From positions 5,890,001 to 5,954,000 of the forward strand of contig NZ_CP107958.1 of assembly GCF_036075115.1 (NCBI RefSeq): 64,000 bases of DNA. The letters are read 5' to 3'. Source of the stretch: Streptomyces sp. NBC_00377 (lineage in GTDB: Bacteria; Actinomycetota; Actinomycetes; Streptomycetales; Streptomycetaceae). Within the stretch, counting starts at the first letter, position 1. Each line of letters starts with the position of its first letter. The position numbers were made by a program, and so were the translations under genes. Positions 1-6,360 of this stretch are shown here, one piece after another. Under the pieces are notes generated by a model that was not told where the DNA came from, ran no database searches, and saw only the letters and a list, made by a program, of their open reading frames with translations.

Positions 1-308
1 AGTGGAACCAGGTCATCGGGTCCAACATGGCTCTCTTCGAGGTGGCGGCCCACGCGCTGAAGGCGACCACCGACCCCAAGGACCGGGCGGAACTGGCGGC
101 CGCCCTCGGCAAGGCCAAGCTCACCACCGTGGCCGGGCCGCTCGACTTCACGTCCGGGCCGGTGAAGAACGTGTCCACGGAGCCGCTGGTCATGGGGCAG
201 TGGCGCAAGGCCACGGGAGGCGGCAGGTTCGCCGTCGAGCCCGTCATCGTCGACAACGGCGCCTTCCGCGACATCCCGCTCGGAGGCCGACTTGAGCCCC
301 TCCGCTGA
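1..308 (+). CDS. Branched-chain amino-acid ABC transporter substrate-binding protein, C-terminal part
   Basis: The reading frame is open from base 3 and stops at 306-308, giving the last 101 residues of a protein whose start lies outside the window. The tail (WNQVIGSNMALFEVAAHALK, later FTSGPVKNVSTEPLVMGQWR) fits the C-terminal lobe of periplasmic binding protein family 6 (LivK/LivJ type), which captures a ligand outside the membrane and hands it to the LivHM permeases. The four following genes are the rest of such a transporter, overlapping one another, which supports the call. The stop overlaps the TTG start of the ATPase gene by 17 bases. The ligand cannot be told from the sequence. LivK-type proteins also bind aromatic acids, urea and amides. 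Confidence 0.75.
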   Translation, partial: WNQVIGSNMALFEVAAHALKATTDPKDRAELAAALGKAKLTTVAGPLDFTSGPVKNVSTEPLVMGQWRKATGGGRFAVEPVIVDNGAFRDIPLGGRLEPLR

Positions 309-1071
309 GCCCGTGACGGCGGGGACAGGGCACACCGCCGGGGCGGCCACCCCGGCGGTGCTCGCGGCGAACGGCATACACCGCCGATTCGGCAGCCTGG
401 TCGTCCTCGAAGGCATCGACCTCACCCTCGCCCCCGGCGAGGCCCTGGGCATCGTCGGCCCGAACGGCGCCGGAAAGACGACCCTGCTCGACATCCTCTC
501 CGGGGCCCAGCCCCCCTCCGAAGGCAGTGTCACCTTCCAGGGTCAGGACGTGACCCGCTGGAAGGTCGACCGCCGCTGCCGCAGCGGAATCGGGCGCTCC
601 CACCAGGTGCCGCGCCCCTTCACCGGCATGACGGCCTACGAGAACGTGCTGGTCGCGTCGGTGCAGGGCGGCTCGCACCGGCGTGGGGCCGCACAGCAGC
701 ACGCGCTCGGCGTGCTCGAACGCTGCGGCATGCTCGGCCAGGCCAACCGGCCAGCGGCCGCGCTCACCCTGCTGGAACGCAAGCGGCTGGAGATGGCGCG
801 GGCGCTGGCGACCGATCCGCAGGTGCTGCTGCTGGACGAGATCGCCGGCGGTCTCACCGACGCCGAGACGGACGAACTGATCGCCACCATCCGGCAGTTG
901 AGCGCCGACGGCATCGCCATCGTCTGGATCGAGCACGTCATCCACGCCCTTCTGCGGGTGATCGACCGGCTGGTCTGTCTCGCGCAGGGCCGGGTCCTGG
1001 CCGAGGGCGAACCGGACGCCGTCATGTCCGATCCCCGGGTCGTCGAGGCCTACCTCGGGAGCGCGGCATGA
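292..1071 (+). CDS. livG: Branched-chain amino-acid type ABC transporter ATP-binding protein LivG
   Basis: This is one of the two nucleotide-binding subunits that drive LivHM-type uptake. Walker A GPNGAGKT lies at about residues 56-63, Walker B LLLLDE near 180, and the H-loop is in IEHVI near 215. The usual LSLGQQ signature is replaced by LTLLERKRLEMARAL, a weaker version in the right place. The TTG at 292 gives 259 residues and overlaps the binding-protein gene; GTG at 313 would remove seven residues and is a fair alternative. The gene ends in an ATGA overlap with livF, so translation of the two is probably coupled. LivG normally carries a longer C-terminal region than LivF, as here. Confidence 0.88.
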   Translation: MSPSAEPVTAGTGHTAGAATPAVLAANGIHRRFGSLVVLEGIDLTLAPGEALGIVGPNGAGKTTLLDILSGAQPPSEGSVTFQGQDVTRWKVDRRCRSGIGRSHQVPRPFTGMTAYENVLVASVQGGSHRRGAAQQHALGVLERCGMLGQANRPAAALTLLERKRLEMARALATDPQVLLLDEIAGGLTDAETDELIATIRQLSADGIAIVWIEHVIHALLRVIDRLVCLAQGRVLAEGEPDAVMSDPRVVEAYLGSAA

Positions 1072-1805
1072 GTCTGCTGTCGGTCGAGAACCTCGAAGTA
1101 CGGCACGGTCTGCTGCGCGCCGTCCGCGAAGTCTCCTTCGCCGTGGACGAGGGCGAGGTCGTGGCGGTGGTCGGGGCCAACGGTGCCGGAAAGTCCACCC
1201 TGATGCGTGCCGTCGCCGGAGCACACCAGCCGGCCGAGGGGCGTATCGGCCTGGACGGTGTGGACATGACGGCCCGGCGGGCCCACGACCGTGTCGCGGC
1301 CGGGATAGCGCTGGTTCCGGAGGGCAGGCGGCTCTTCGCCGACCTCACCGTGGAGGAGAACCTGCTGGTCGCATCCCGAGTACGCCGCCCCGGACCGTGG
1401 GACCTGGCAGCCGTCGTCGCCGCCTTCCCGCTGCTCGACGGGCTGCTGAAGCGCCGCGCCGGCAACCTCTCGGGCGGCGAGCAGCAGGCCGCAGCCATCG
1501 GCAGGGCGCTGATGACCAACCCCCGGCTGCTGCTGCTCGACGAGGTCTCACTGGGCCTCGCGCCCATCGTGGTCGACACCCTCTACGACTCGCTCGGCAC
1601 GATCCTCTCCGGCGGTACGACGGTGCTGCTGGTGGAGCAGGACCTCGGCCGCGCCCTGGGGGTGGCCCGGCGCGTGCTGTGCATGCTCGAAGGCCGCGTC
1701 GTCCTGGACGAACCTGCCGACGAGGTCACCCGCGAACAGGTCGTCGAGGCGTACTTCGGGCTGAGCCGCGCCACGGCCGCAACCGTGCAGGAGGAGCCGG
1801 CATGA
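1068..1805 (+). CDS. livF: Branched-chain amino-acid type ABC transporter ATP-binding protein LivF
   Basis: This is the second ATPase of the transporter, 245 residues, a normal LivF length. Walker A GANGAGKS is at about 36-43, a full signature LSGGEQQ near 130, Walker B LLLLDE near 150, and the family-typical VSLGLAP follows it. The start ATG overlaps the livG stop (ATGA at 1068) and the stop overlaps the livH start, so livG, livF, livH and livM form one tightly coupled transcription unit. LivF and LivG are expected to form a heterodimer beneath the two permeases. Confidence 0.92.
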   Translation: MSLLSVENLEVRHGLLRAVREVSFAVDEGEVVAVVGANGAGKSTLMRAVAGAHQPAEGRIGLDGVDMTARRAHDRVAAGIALVPEGRRLFADLTVEENLLVASRVRRPGPWDLAAVVAAFPLLDGLLKRRAGNLSGGEQQAAAIGRALMTNPRLLLLDEVSLGLAPIVVDTLYDSLGTILSGGTTVLLVEQDLGRALGVARRVLCMLEGRVVLDEPADEVTREQVVEAYFGLSRATAATVQEEPA

Positions 1806-2674
1806 ACTGGATCAACGCCCTCGTGCAGGGCGTCATGCTCGGCGGTGTCTACGCGCTCTTCGCCTGCGGTCTTTCCCTGATGTTCGGCGTCATGCGGACC
1901 GTCAACCTGAGCCACGGCGACCTCGCGGTCCTCGGCGCGTTCCTCGTCGCCGTGCTGGCCGCCGCCGTCGGCATCAGCCCGTTCTTCGCGCTACTGCTGG
2001 TCCTGCCCGTGATGGGCCTGGTCGGAGTGGCGTTGCAGCGGGGCATCCTCAGCAGGGCGCTGCGCACCGGCGAGATGTCGTCGATGCTGGCCACCTTCGG
2101 TCTCGCCATCGTGCTCCAGAACGTACTGCTGGAGATCTTCAGCGCCGACAGCCGCTCCCTGGACGTCGGTTCGCTGTCCACGGCCGGCCTCCAGCTCGGG
2201 TCGTCGGTGAGCATCCCGTATCTCGGCGTGCTGACCGTGACGGTGGCGGTCACACTCCTCGGCGGGCTGCAACTGCTGCTGGCGCGGACGGGAATCGGCC
2301 GGGCGATCCGCGCCACCGCCGCCGACGCGGACACCGCCGAACTGGTCGGGATCGACAGCCGCCGGGTGTACGCCTGGGCTGCCGCCATCGCCGTCGCCAC
2401 CGCCGGTCTGGCGGGAGCGTTCTTCGCGATGCGGTCGTCCTTCAGCCCGTCCATGGGGCCGACCCAGCTGCTGTTCGCCTTCGAGGTCGTCGTGATCGGA
2501 GGGCTCGGTTCGCTGTGGGGGACTCTCGTCGGGGGCATGGTCCTCGGCGTCGCCCAGACGGTCGGCGCGCAGGCGGATCCGCGCTTCTCCATCGTCGCCG
2601 GACACGCGGTGTTCCTCGCTGTCCTGGCCCTCCGCCCGCAGGGACTGCTCGGCATGAGAAGGAGCCGCACATGA
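1802..2674 (+). CDS. livH: Branched-chain amino-acid type ABC transporter permease LivH
   Basis: This is an integral membrane permease of 290 residues. It begins MNWINALVQGVMLGGVYALF and is hydrophobic over most of its length, with about eight likely membrane segments. The family-typical stretch MRTVNLSHGDLAVLGAF follows the first hairpin, and VGIDSRRVYAWA with the coupling region sits in the middle. The frame stays open far upstream, inside livF, but the ATG at 1802 has the conserved LivH N-terminus and the 4-base overlap seen throughout this operon. It should form the pore with LivM. Confidence 0.9.
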   Translation: MNWINALVQGVMLGGVYALFACGLSLMFGVMRTVNLSHGDLAVLGAFLVAVLAAAVGISPFFALLLVLPVMGLVGVALQRGILSRALRTGEMSSMLATFGLAIVLQNVLLEIFSADSRSLDVGSLSTAGLQLGSSVSIPYLGVLTVTVAVTLLGGLQLLLARTGIGRAIRATAADADTAELVGIDSRRVYAWAAAIAVATAGLAGAFFAMRSSFSPSMGPTQLLFAFEVVVIGGLGSLWGTLVGGMVLGVAQTVGAQADPRFSIVAGHAVFLAVLALRPQGLLGMRRSRT

Positions 2675-3717
2675 CCACCGCATCACCGGCGACCACCGCA
2701 TCCTCGACGACCCCCGCACCCGCCACCATCCACCGGTGGACGCCCGTCTCCCGTACGGCGTCCGGTGCACTGGCCGCCCTGCTGCTCGCCCTGGCGTTCG
2801 CCCCCTTCGTCTTCACGCCCGAGGCGACCGCGAAGCTGACGACCCTGTTCGTCCTCGTCATCGTCGCGGCCATGTGGAACGCGCTGGCGGGCTACGCAGG
2901 TCTGGTCTCCGTCGGCCAGCAGGGCTTCATCGGCCTCGGCGCGTACGGAGTCTTCCTCTTCGTCGACCGAGGCGTCAGCCCGTTTCTCGCGGTCGTCCTG
3001 GCAGCCCTGCTCGCGGGAGCGGTCGCCGTACCCACCTCGCTGCTCGCGTTCCGGCTCACGGGTGGGCAGTTCGCCATCGGCATGTGGGCGATCGCGGAGT
3101 TCTTCCGGCTGGTCGTGGTGAACACCCCCTCGCTGGGAGGCGGTTCAGGCCGCTCGCTCACCGATCTGTCGGCCACCGATCCGGCGGTGCGGCAGGCCCA
3201 GGTGTACTGGCTCGCCCTGGCGCTGATGAGTGTGCTGCTGCTGGCCGTGTTCGTGCTGCTGCGCAGCAGGCTGGGGCCTTCGCTGGAGGCGATCCGCGAC
3301 GATCCGGTGGGCGCGGCGTCCGTCGGGGTACGGGTCACCTCGGCCAAACGACTGGTCTTCGTCCTTGCGGCGGCGGGCGGCGCCGCCGCCGGTGGGCTCA
3401 CACTCGCGAGCACCCTGCGGGTGCAGCCGGACTCCATCTTCGGGGTCCAGTGGTCCGCGTACATGATCTTCATGGTGGTCATCGGCGGCCTCGGCACCTT
3501 CGAGGGACCGATCATCGGAGCGATCGTGTTCTTCCTGGTGCAGGACTGGTTCGGGGCCGACGGAGGCACCTGGTACCTGATCGGGCTCGGCGCCCTCGCC
3601 ATCGGGATGACGCTGTGGATGCCCCATGGGCTGTGGGGTACTGTGGCTCGCCGACGTGACCTGGAACTACTACCTGTCGGCTATCGAGTGAAGACACCGG
3701 TCGTCCCACCTCGGTGA
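2671..3717 (+). CDS. livM: Branched-chain amino-acid type ABC transporter permease LivM
   Basis: This is the second permease, 348 residues, starting at the ATG that overlaps the livH stop. The first 25 residues are Thr/Ala/Pro-rich and not conserved-looking. They are followed by the LivM core: LVSVGQQGFIGLGAYGVF, then GPSLEAIRDDPVGAASVGV, the cytoplasmic coupling loop, then VVIGGLGTFEGPIIGA. The protein ends in a hydrophilic tail rather than fusing to an ATPase domain as some LivM proteins do. No terminator-like hairpin separates it from the MarR gene 45 bases downstream, so the regulator may be co-transcribed. Confidence 0.9.
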   Translation: MTTASPATTASSTTPAPATIHRWTPVSRTASGALAALLLALAFAPFVFTPEATAKLTTLFVLVIVAAMWNALAGYAGLVSVGQQGFIGLGAYGVFLFVDRGVSPFLAVVLAALLAGAVAVPTSLLAFRLTGGQFAIGMWAIAEFFRLVVVNTPSLGGGSGRSLTDLSATDPAVRQAQVYWLALALMSVLLLAVFVLLRSRLGPSLEAIRDDPVGAASVGVRVTSAKRLVFVLAAAGGAAAGGLTLASTLRVQPDSIFGVQWSAYMIFMVVIGGLGTFEGPIIGAIVFFLVQDWFGADGGTWYLIGLGALAIGMTLWMPHGLWGTVARRRDLELLPVGYRVKTPVVPPR

Positions 3718-3762
3718 GGGTCTCGCCCGACCTCCCCGACGACCGACCAAGAGGTGCGAACG

Positions 3763-4275
3763 ATGGCGGAGGAAGCCGATCGGGATCCGGATCCGAATGC
3801 GGGTCCGGCCCCTGACGTGGATCCCGATCCGGACCCCCAGGGCCCCAAGGGCCCGCTGACGATCTATCTCGTCAAGCAACTCGAACTGGCCATCCGCTCC
3901 TTCATGGACGAGGCCCTGCGGCCGTTCGGGCTCACGACGTTCCAGTACACGGCCCTCACCGTGCTTCAGCACCGGGGCGAGCTCTCCTCCGCCCAGTTGG
4001 CCCGCCGCTCCTTCGTCAGACCCCAGACGATGCACGAGATCGTGCGCGCGATGGAGGAGCGCGGGCTGATCGAGCGCGCCCATGCCCCGGGGAACCGGCG
4101 GATCATGGAGGCCCGGCTGACGCGGGAGGGGGAGGAACTGCTGGCGGCGTGCGCACCGGCGGTGCAGAAACTGGAGGACCGGTTGCTGCTCGACATACCG
4201 GAGAACCGGCGGTCCGCGTTCCGCCAGGGCCTGGAGGACGGGCTCGCCTCCTTGACCGGGCGGCACCCCGGCTGA
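3763..4275 (+). CDS. MarR-family winged-helix transcriptional regulator
   Basis: This is a 170-residue cytoplasmic DNA-binding protein. An acidic, Asp/Pro-rich N-terminus of about 30 residues precedes a standard MarR core: dimerisation helix (IYLVKQLELAIRSFMDEAL), recognition region (LSSAQLARRSFVRPQTMHEIV), wing (LIERAHAPGNRRIMEARLT) and C-terminal helices. An in-frame GTG at 3754 would add three residues; I chose the ATG at 3763 because AAGAGG (3749-3754) is then eight bases away. It follows the liv genes on the same strand, so control of that transporter is plausible but is only inference. It is also the last chromosomal gene before the tRNA fragment that marks the edge of the integrated remnant. 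Confidence 0.85.
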   Translation: MAEEADRDPDPNAGPAPDVDPDPDPQGPKGPLTIYLVKQLELAIRSFMDEALRPFGLTTFQYTALTVLQHRGELSSAQLARRSFVRPQTMHEIVRAMEERGLIERAHAPGNRRIMEARLTREGEELLAACAPAVQKLEDRLLLDIPENRRSAFRQGLEDGLASLTGRHPG

Positions 4276-4296
4276 CGGCCCGCATCGGCGGGCCGC

Positions 4297-4340
4297 CCCC
4301 CGGCAGGACTCGAACCTGCGGCCAAGCGCTTGGAAGGCGC
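4297..4340 (-). mobile_element. Partial copy of tRNA-Arg 3' part: distal attachment site of an integrated element
   Basis: These 44 bases repeat the 3' part (acceptor 3' strand, T arm, variable and anticodon arm) of the intact tRNA-Arg at 5967-6039, in the same orientation, with one mismatch at 4332 (G for A). The mismatch would turn the anticodon TCT into TCC. The 5' half of a tRNA does not follow, so this is not a working tRNA. Actinobacterial integrating elements recombine into tRNA 3' ends and leave a partial copy at the far side, which is what this looks like. The two copies bracket about 1.6 kb. Confidence 0.75.
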
Positions 4341-4484
4341 TTGGTGAGATCACCGGTGCATGCCCTCTGACCTCGCGTTCTTCGGATGACGACTGCGGAC
4401 GGTCGGCGCCTTCGACACGCATTCGGCAGAAGGGCGGGCGACGCGTGTCGGCTGAAGCCACCCGCCCGGGGTATCCGCCTCGAC

Positions 4485-4598
4485 ATGCTTGCTCTGATTG
4501 CGTACCGCTCGTACCACGGCGCAACGACCGTGTGGGCCTTCGTGGTTGCCATTCTCATCGTGCTGGTGGCGGGCTGGTACATCCGACGCCGAAGGTAG
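4485..4598 (+). CDS. Possible small membrane protein inside the integrated remnant
   Basis: A 37-residue frame from the ATG at 4485 has one clear membrane segment (TVWAFVVAILIVLVAGWYI) ending in a basic RRRR tail, so it would be a single-pass peptide with its C-terminus in the cytoplasm. The same frame is open upstream to 4386 but that part has no protein character. I see no good ribosome binding site and do not recognise a family. Small unknown ORFs are common in actinobacterial integrative elements. It may equally be a chance frame in decayed DNA. Confidence 0.3.
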   Translation: MLALIAYRSYHGATTVWAFVVAILIVLVAGWYIRRRR

Positions 4599-4640
4599 GC
4601 GCGACACCCGCAGACCTGCTTGCCCGGGTCCCGCAGGCCG

Positions 4641-4900
4641 CTACGGACGGTTGATCGGGATCTCGTAGACGATCTCGCAGGGAGCGGCGGGCACCACGAT
4701 GTCCGCCGTCTCCACGGGCCGCCCCTGGTCGCTGTAGTACGTCCGCCGAATGTGCGTGACGAGAGCGGCCTTCTGGATGCCAGGAGTGACGCCTCCTCGG
4801 CGGTCGCCTGCCTCGGGGCTCCGGCTGCTGCACGGCGTGGCAGACGGTGATGCCGATGGCGGCCATGCGGTTCACGACGCCCGCCCCGGCGTGCGGCCCT
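4641..4900 (-). pseudogene. GntR-family regulator (UTRA domain), 3' remnant with two frameshifts
   Basis: On the minus strand three successive reading frames give pieces of one UTRA ligand-binding domain. VNRMAAIGITVCHAV (about 4830-4875) is in the first frame, RQATAEEASLL (about 4795-4825) in the second, and IQKAALVTHIRRTYYSDQGR running on to YEIPINRP and a stop at 4641 in the third. Joined, these give the normal order of a GntR/HutC-type C-terminus, so at least two indels break the gene. No winged-helix N-terminus is left. GntR regulators of this kind (KorSA type) control pSAM2-like integrative and conjugative elements, which fits the flanking tRNA repeats. Confidence 0.7.
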
Positions 4901-5092
4901 CCCCGGGGAGGACGACGAGCGTCTCCGCGTCGCGACCAGCCGCGGTCACCCCTGGGCGTGAGCGAACCGCACCGCTTCTGAAACAGCGGCCGCAGACTGG
5001 TCCCACGGCCCCGCCGAATTCCCCCGGGCGGGGCCCAACTCTGCCCGGCGTGGCACCATGCCCCCTCCAGCACACCGCTTCATGGGGGACAC

Positions 5093-5545
5093 ATGCGTAT
5101 CCGCGCCAGCATCACACTCACCACCGCCCTGCTCGCCACCCTCGCCGCCTGTTCATCGTCCAGCGACGACAAAGCCGACACCCCGAACAGCAGCCCCACC
5201 ACGGCCGTCGAGACGCCGACCACCACCCGGACGCCGCCCAACGCCGTCGACCTGGAGCGCGTCGCGGACACGTACGTGAACCTCTACTTCGGAGGGGCTG
5301 GGGAGGGGGCGTACGCCTTCCTGTCGAAGCGCTGCCGCGCCAAGGCAGACCCGGCCACGTACGCGGCCACGGTGGAGCAGGCCGCGAAGGACTACGGGCC
5401 CGACCACCCGGCGACGGACGTGCACGCGACGGTCTCAGGGGGCATGGGCCGCGTATCGTACAAGGTGAAGGGCCTGCCGAAGTTCGACCAGCAGGGTCAG
5501 CCGTGGACGGTCGAGGGCGACGCCTGGAAGTACGACGCCTGCTGA
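5093..5545 (+). CDS. Secreted lipoprotein of unknown function
   Basis: This is a 150-residue protein with a lipoprotein signal: MRIRASITLTTALLATLAAC gives a charged start, a hydrophobic run and a lipobox ending at Cys20. A Ser/Thr/Pro/Asp linker of about 30 residues follows, then a folded part from about residue 58 (VADTYVNLYFGGAGEGAYAF, later VSYKVKGLPKFDQQGQPW) ending in a C-terminal Cys. The last part looks like the small alpha/beta (cystatin- or NTF2-like) lipoproteins common in Streptomyces, but I cannot name a family. GGGGGA seven bases before the ATG supports the start. It sits inside the tRNA-bounded segment and seems intact, unlike its neighbour. Function unknown. Confidence 0.7.
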   Translation: MRIRASITLTTALLATLAACSSSSDDKADTPNSSPTTAVETPTTTRTPPNAVDLERVADTYVNLYFGGAGEGAYAFLSKRCRAKADPATYAATVEQAAKDYGPDHPATDVHATVSGGMGRVSYKVKGLPKFDQQGQPWTVEGDAWKYDAC

Positions 5546-5966
5546 CCCTGCGCGCCACCCGGGCCCCGTCGACCAGCGTCGGCCGGGCCCCTGTCGCGCC
5601 TGGCGCAGTGCAGCCCTCAAGATCCTGCCGCGCCCGACCCCAGCCCCTCGGGTGGCCGAGTGGGCCGGGGACCGCGTGTCGGTGCCGTTGACCACTTACG
5701 CACGGTGCGTCGAGGGGTAGCTGCGTGACCTGAAACCGGCGCCTTGAGGTTGCCGGGGATCTTCCCGGGCCGGCCCACGGGGGCTGAGGTTTCCCGCGGA
5801 GAATTTCGACACGTATTCGACTGGGTGACCCGCGAAAGATCGGGTGACCGCCGGACAGCCCCGACCTTCTCCACGATCGTCGGGGGAGTGTCCAAGGCTT
5901 TGTCGCGCCGCATTAAACATGCTCTGACCAGCAAAAATGCCCTCCTGAAAGGAGGGCGGAGACTTG
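5546..5966. other. Intergenic stretch between the lipoprotein gene and tRNA-Arg
   Basis: I see no convincing gene here. Short frames on both strands lack ribosome binding sites and protein-like composition. The base composition falls towards A+T near 5900-5945. The only clear element is the tRNA terminator at 5932-5957. An integrase gene, expected next to the attachment site of a complete element, is missing. Confidence 0.6.
5932..5957 (-). terminator. Rho-independent terminator of tRNA-Arg
   Basis: Read on the minus strand, an 8-bp perfect stem (GCCCTCCT/AGGAGGGC, arms 5950-5957 and 5939-5946) with a three-base loop is followed by ATTTTTG. It lies ten bases beyond the tRNA 3' end. It is one of the few hairpins in the window with a real T-tract. 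Confidence 0.85.
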
Positions 5967-6039
5967 CGCCCCCGGCAGGACTCGAACCTGCGGCCAAGCG
6001 CTTAGAAGGCGCCTGCTCTATCCACTGAGCTACGGGGGC
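5967..6039 (-). tRNA. tRNA-Arg, anticodon TCT
   Basis: The minus strand folds into a complete cloverleaf. The acceptor stem is GCCCCCG with CGGGGGC, followed by the D arm (GCTCAGTGGATAGAGC), the anticodon loop CTTCTAA and the T arm GCAGG-TTCGAGT-CCTGC. The discriminator is G, and CCA is not encoded. Anticodon TCT reads AGA/AGG arginine codons, which are rare in this high-GC genome. The 3' part of the gene is repeated at 4297-4340, marking it as the insertion point of an integrative element that rebuilt the tRNA on integration. Confidence 0.95.
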
Positions 6040-6360
6040 CGGGTGTGGTGGCCTCGTACGTGCTGCCCGGGTGTGGGCTGATCCGTCACGGTGCCGGGGA
6101 CAAGGATAGGGCTCCCGGTTCCTTGTCCCGGTTGCTTCGCCTCCGTGGCTCAATGTGGAGGTTCGGTGAAGCGGTCCTGATAATCGCAGGCAAGTGCGAA
6201 TCGTGCATCGCTTTTCGCGTCCGGGGCCACGGGTGTTGTGCACTCGTTATGCCTGCGCTGTGCCTCTGTCCCAGTCGCACCTTCCGTCCCTTGTGTCCTA
6301 TCGGCGCGCAGACATGCCTATATGCTTCATAAATCCCCTAAAATTGGGCATTCTTCGCAT
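6040..6360. other. Intergenic region between tRNA-Arg and dynA, with an inverted repeat and A+T-rich end
   Basis: This stretch should hold the tRNA promoter (minus) and the dynA promoter (plus). No gene is supported. At 6097-6106 and 6120-6129 there is a 10-bp perfect inverted repeat (GGGACAAGGA/TCCTTGTCCC, 13-base loop) about 60 bases upstream of the tRNA, with no T-tract, so an operator is as likely as a hairpin. The last 60 bases are unusually A+T-rich for this genome. Confidence 0.55.
6339..6344 (+). promoter_or_regulatory. Possible -10 element of dynA
   Basis: TAAAAT lies in the A+T-rich stretch just before dynA. If used, transcription would start close to 6351 and leave a very short leader before the GTG at 6361. 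No matching -35 hexamer is obvious. That fits an atypical, perhaps developmentally controlled, promoter, but it is weak evidence. Confidence 0.3.

Noticed and set aside
4297..4340. A second tRNA gene
   Set aside because: Only the 3' part matches tRNA-Arg; sequence beyond 4340 cannot form the rest of the cloverleaf and the anticodon is changed.
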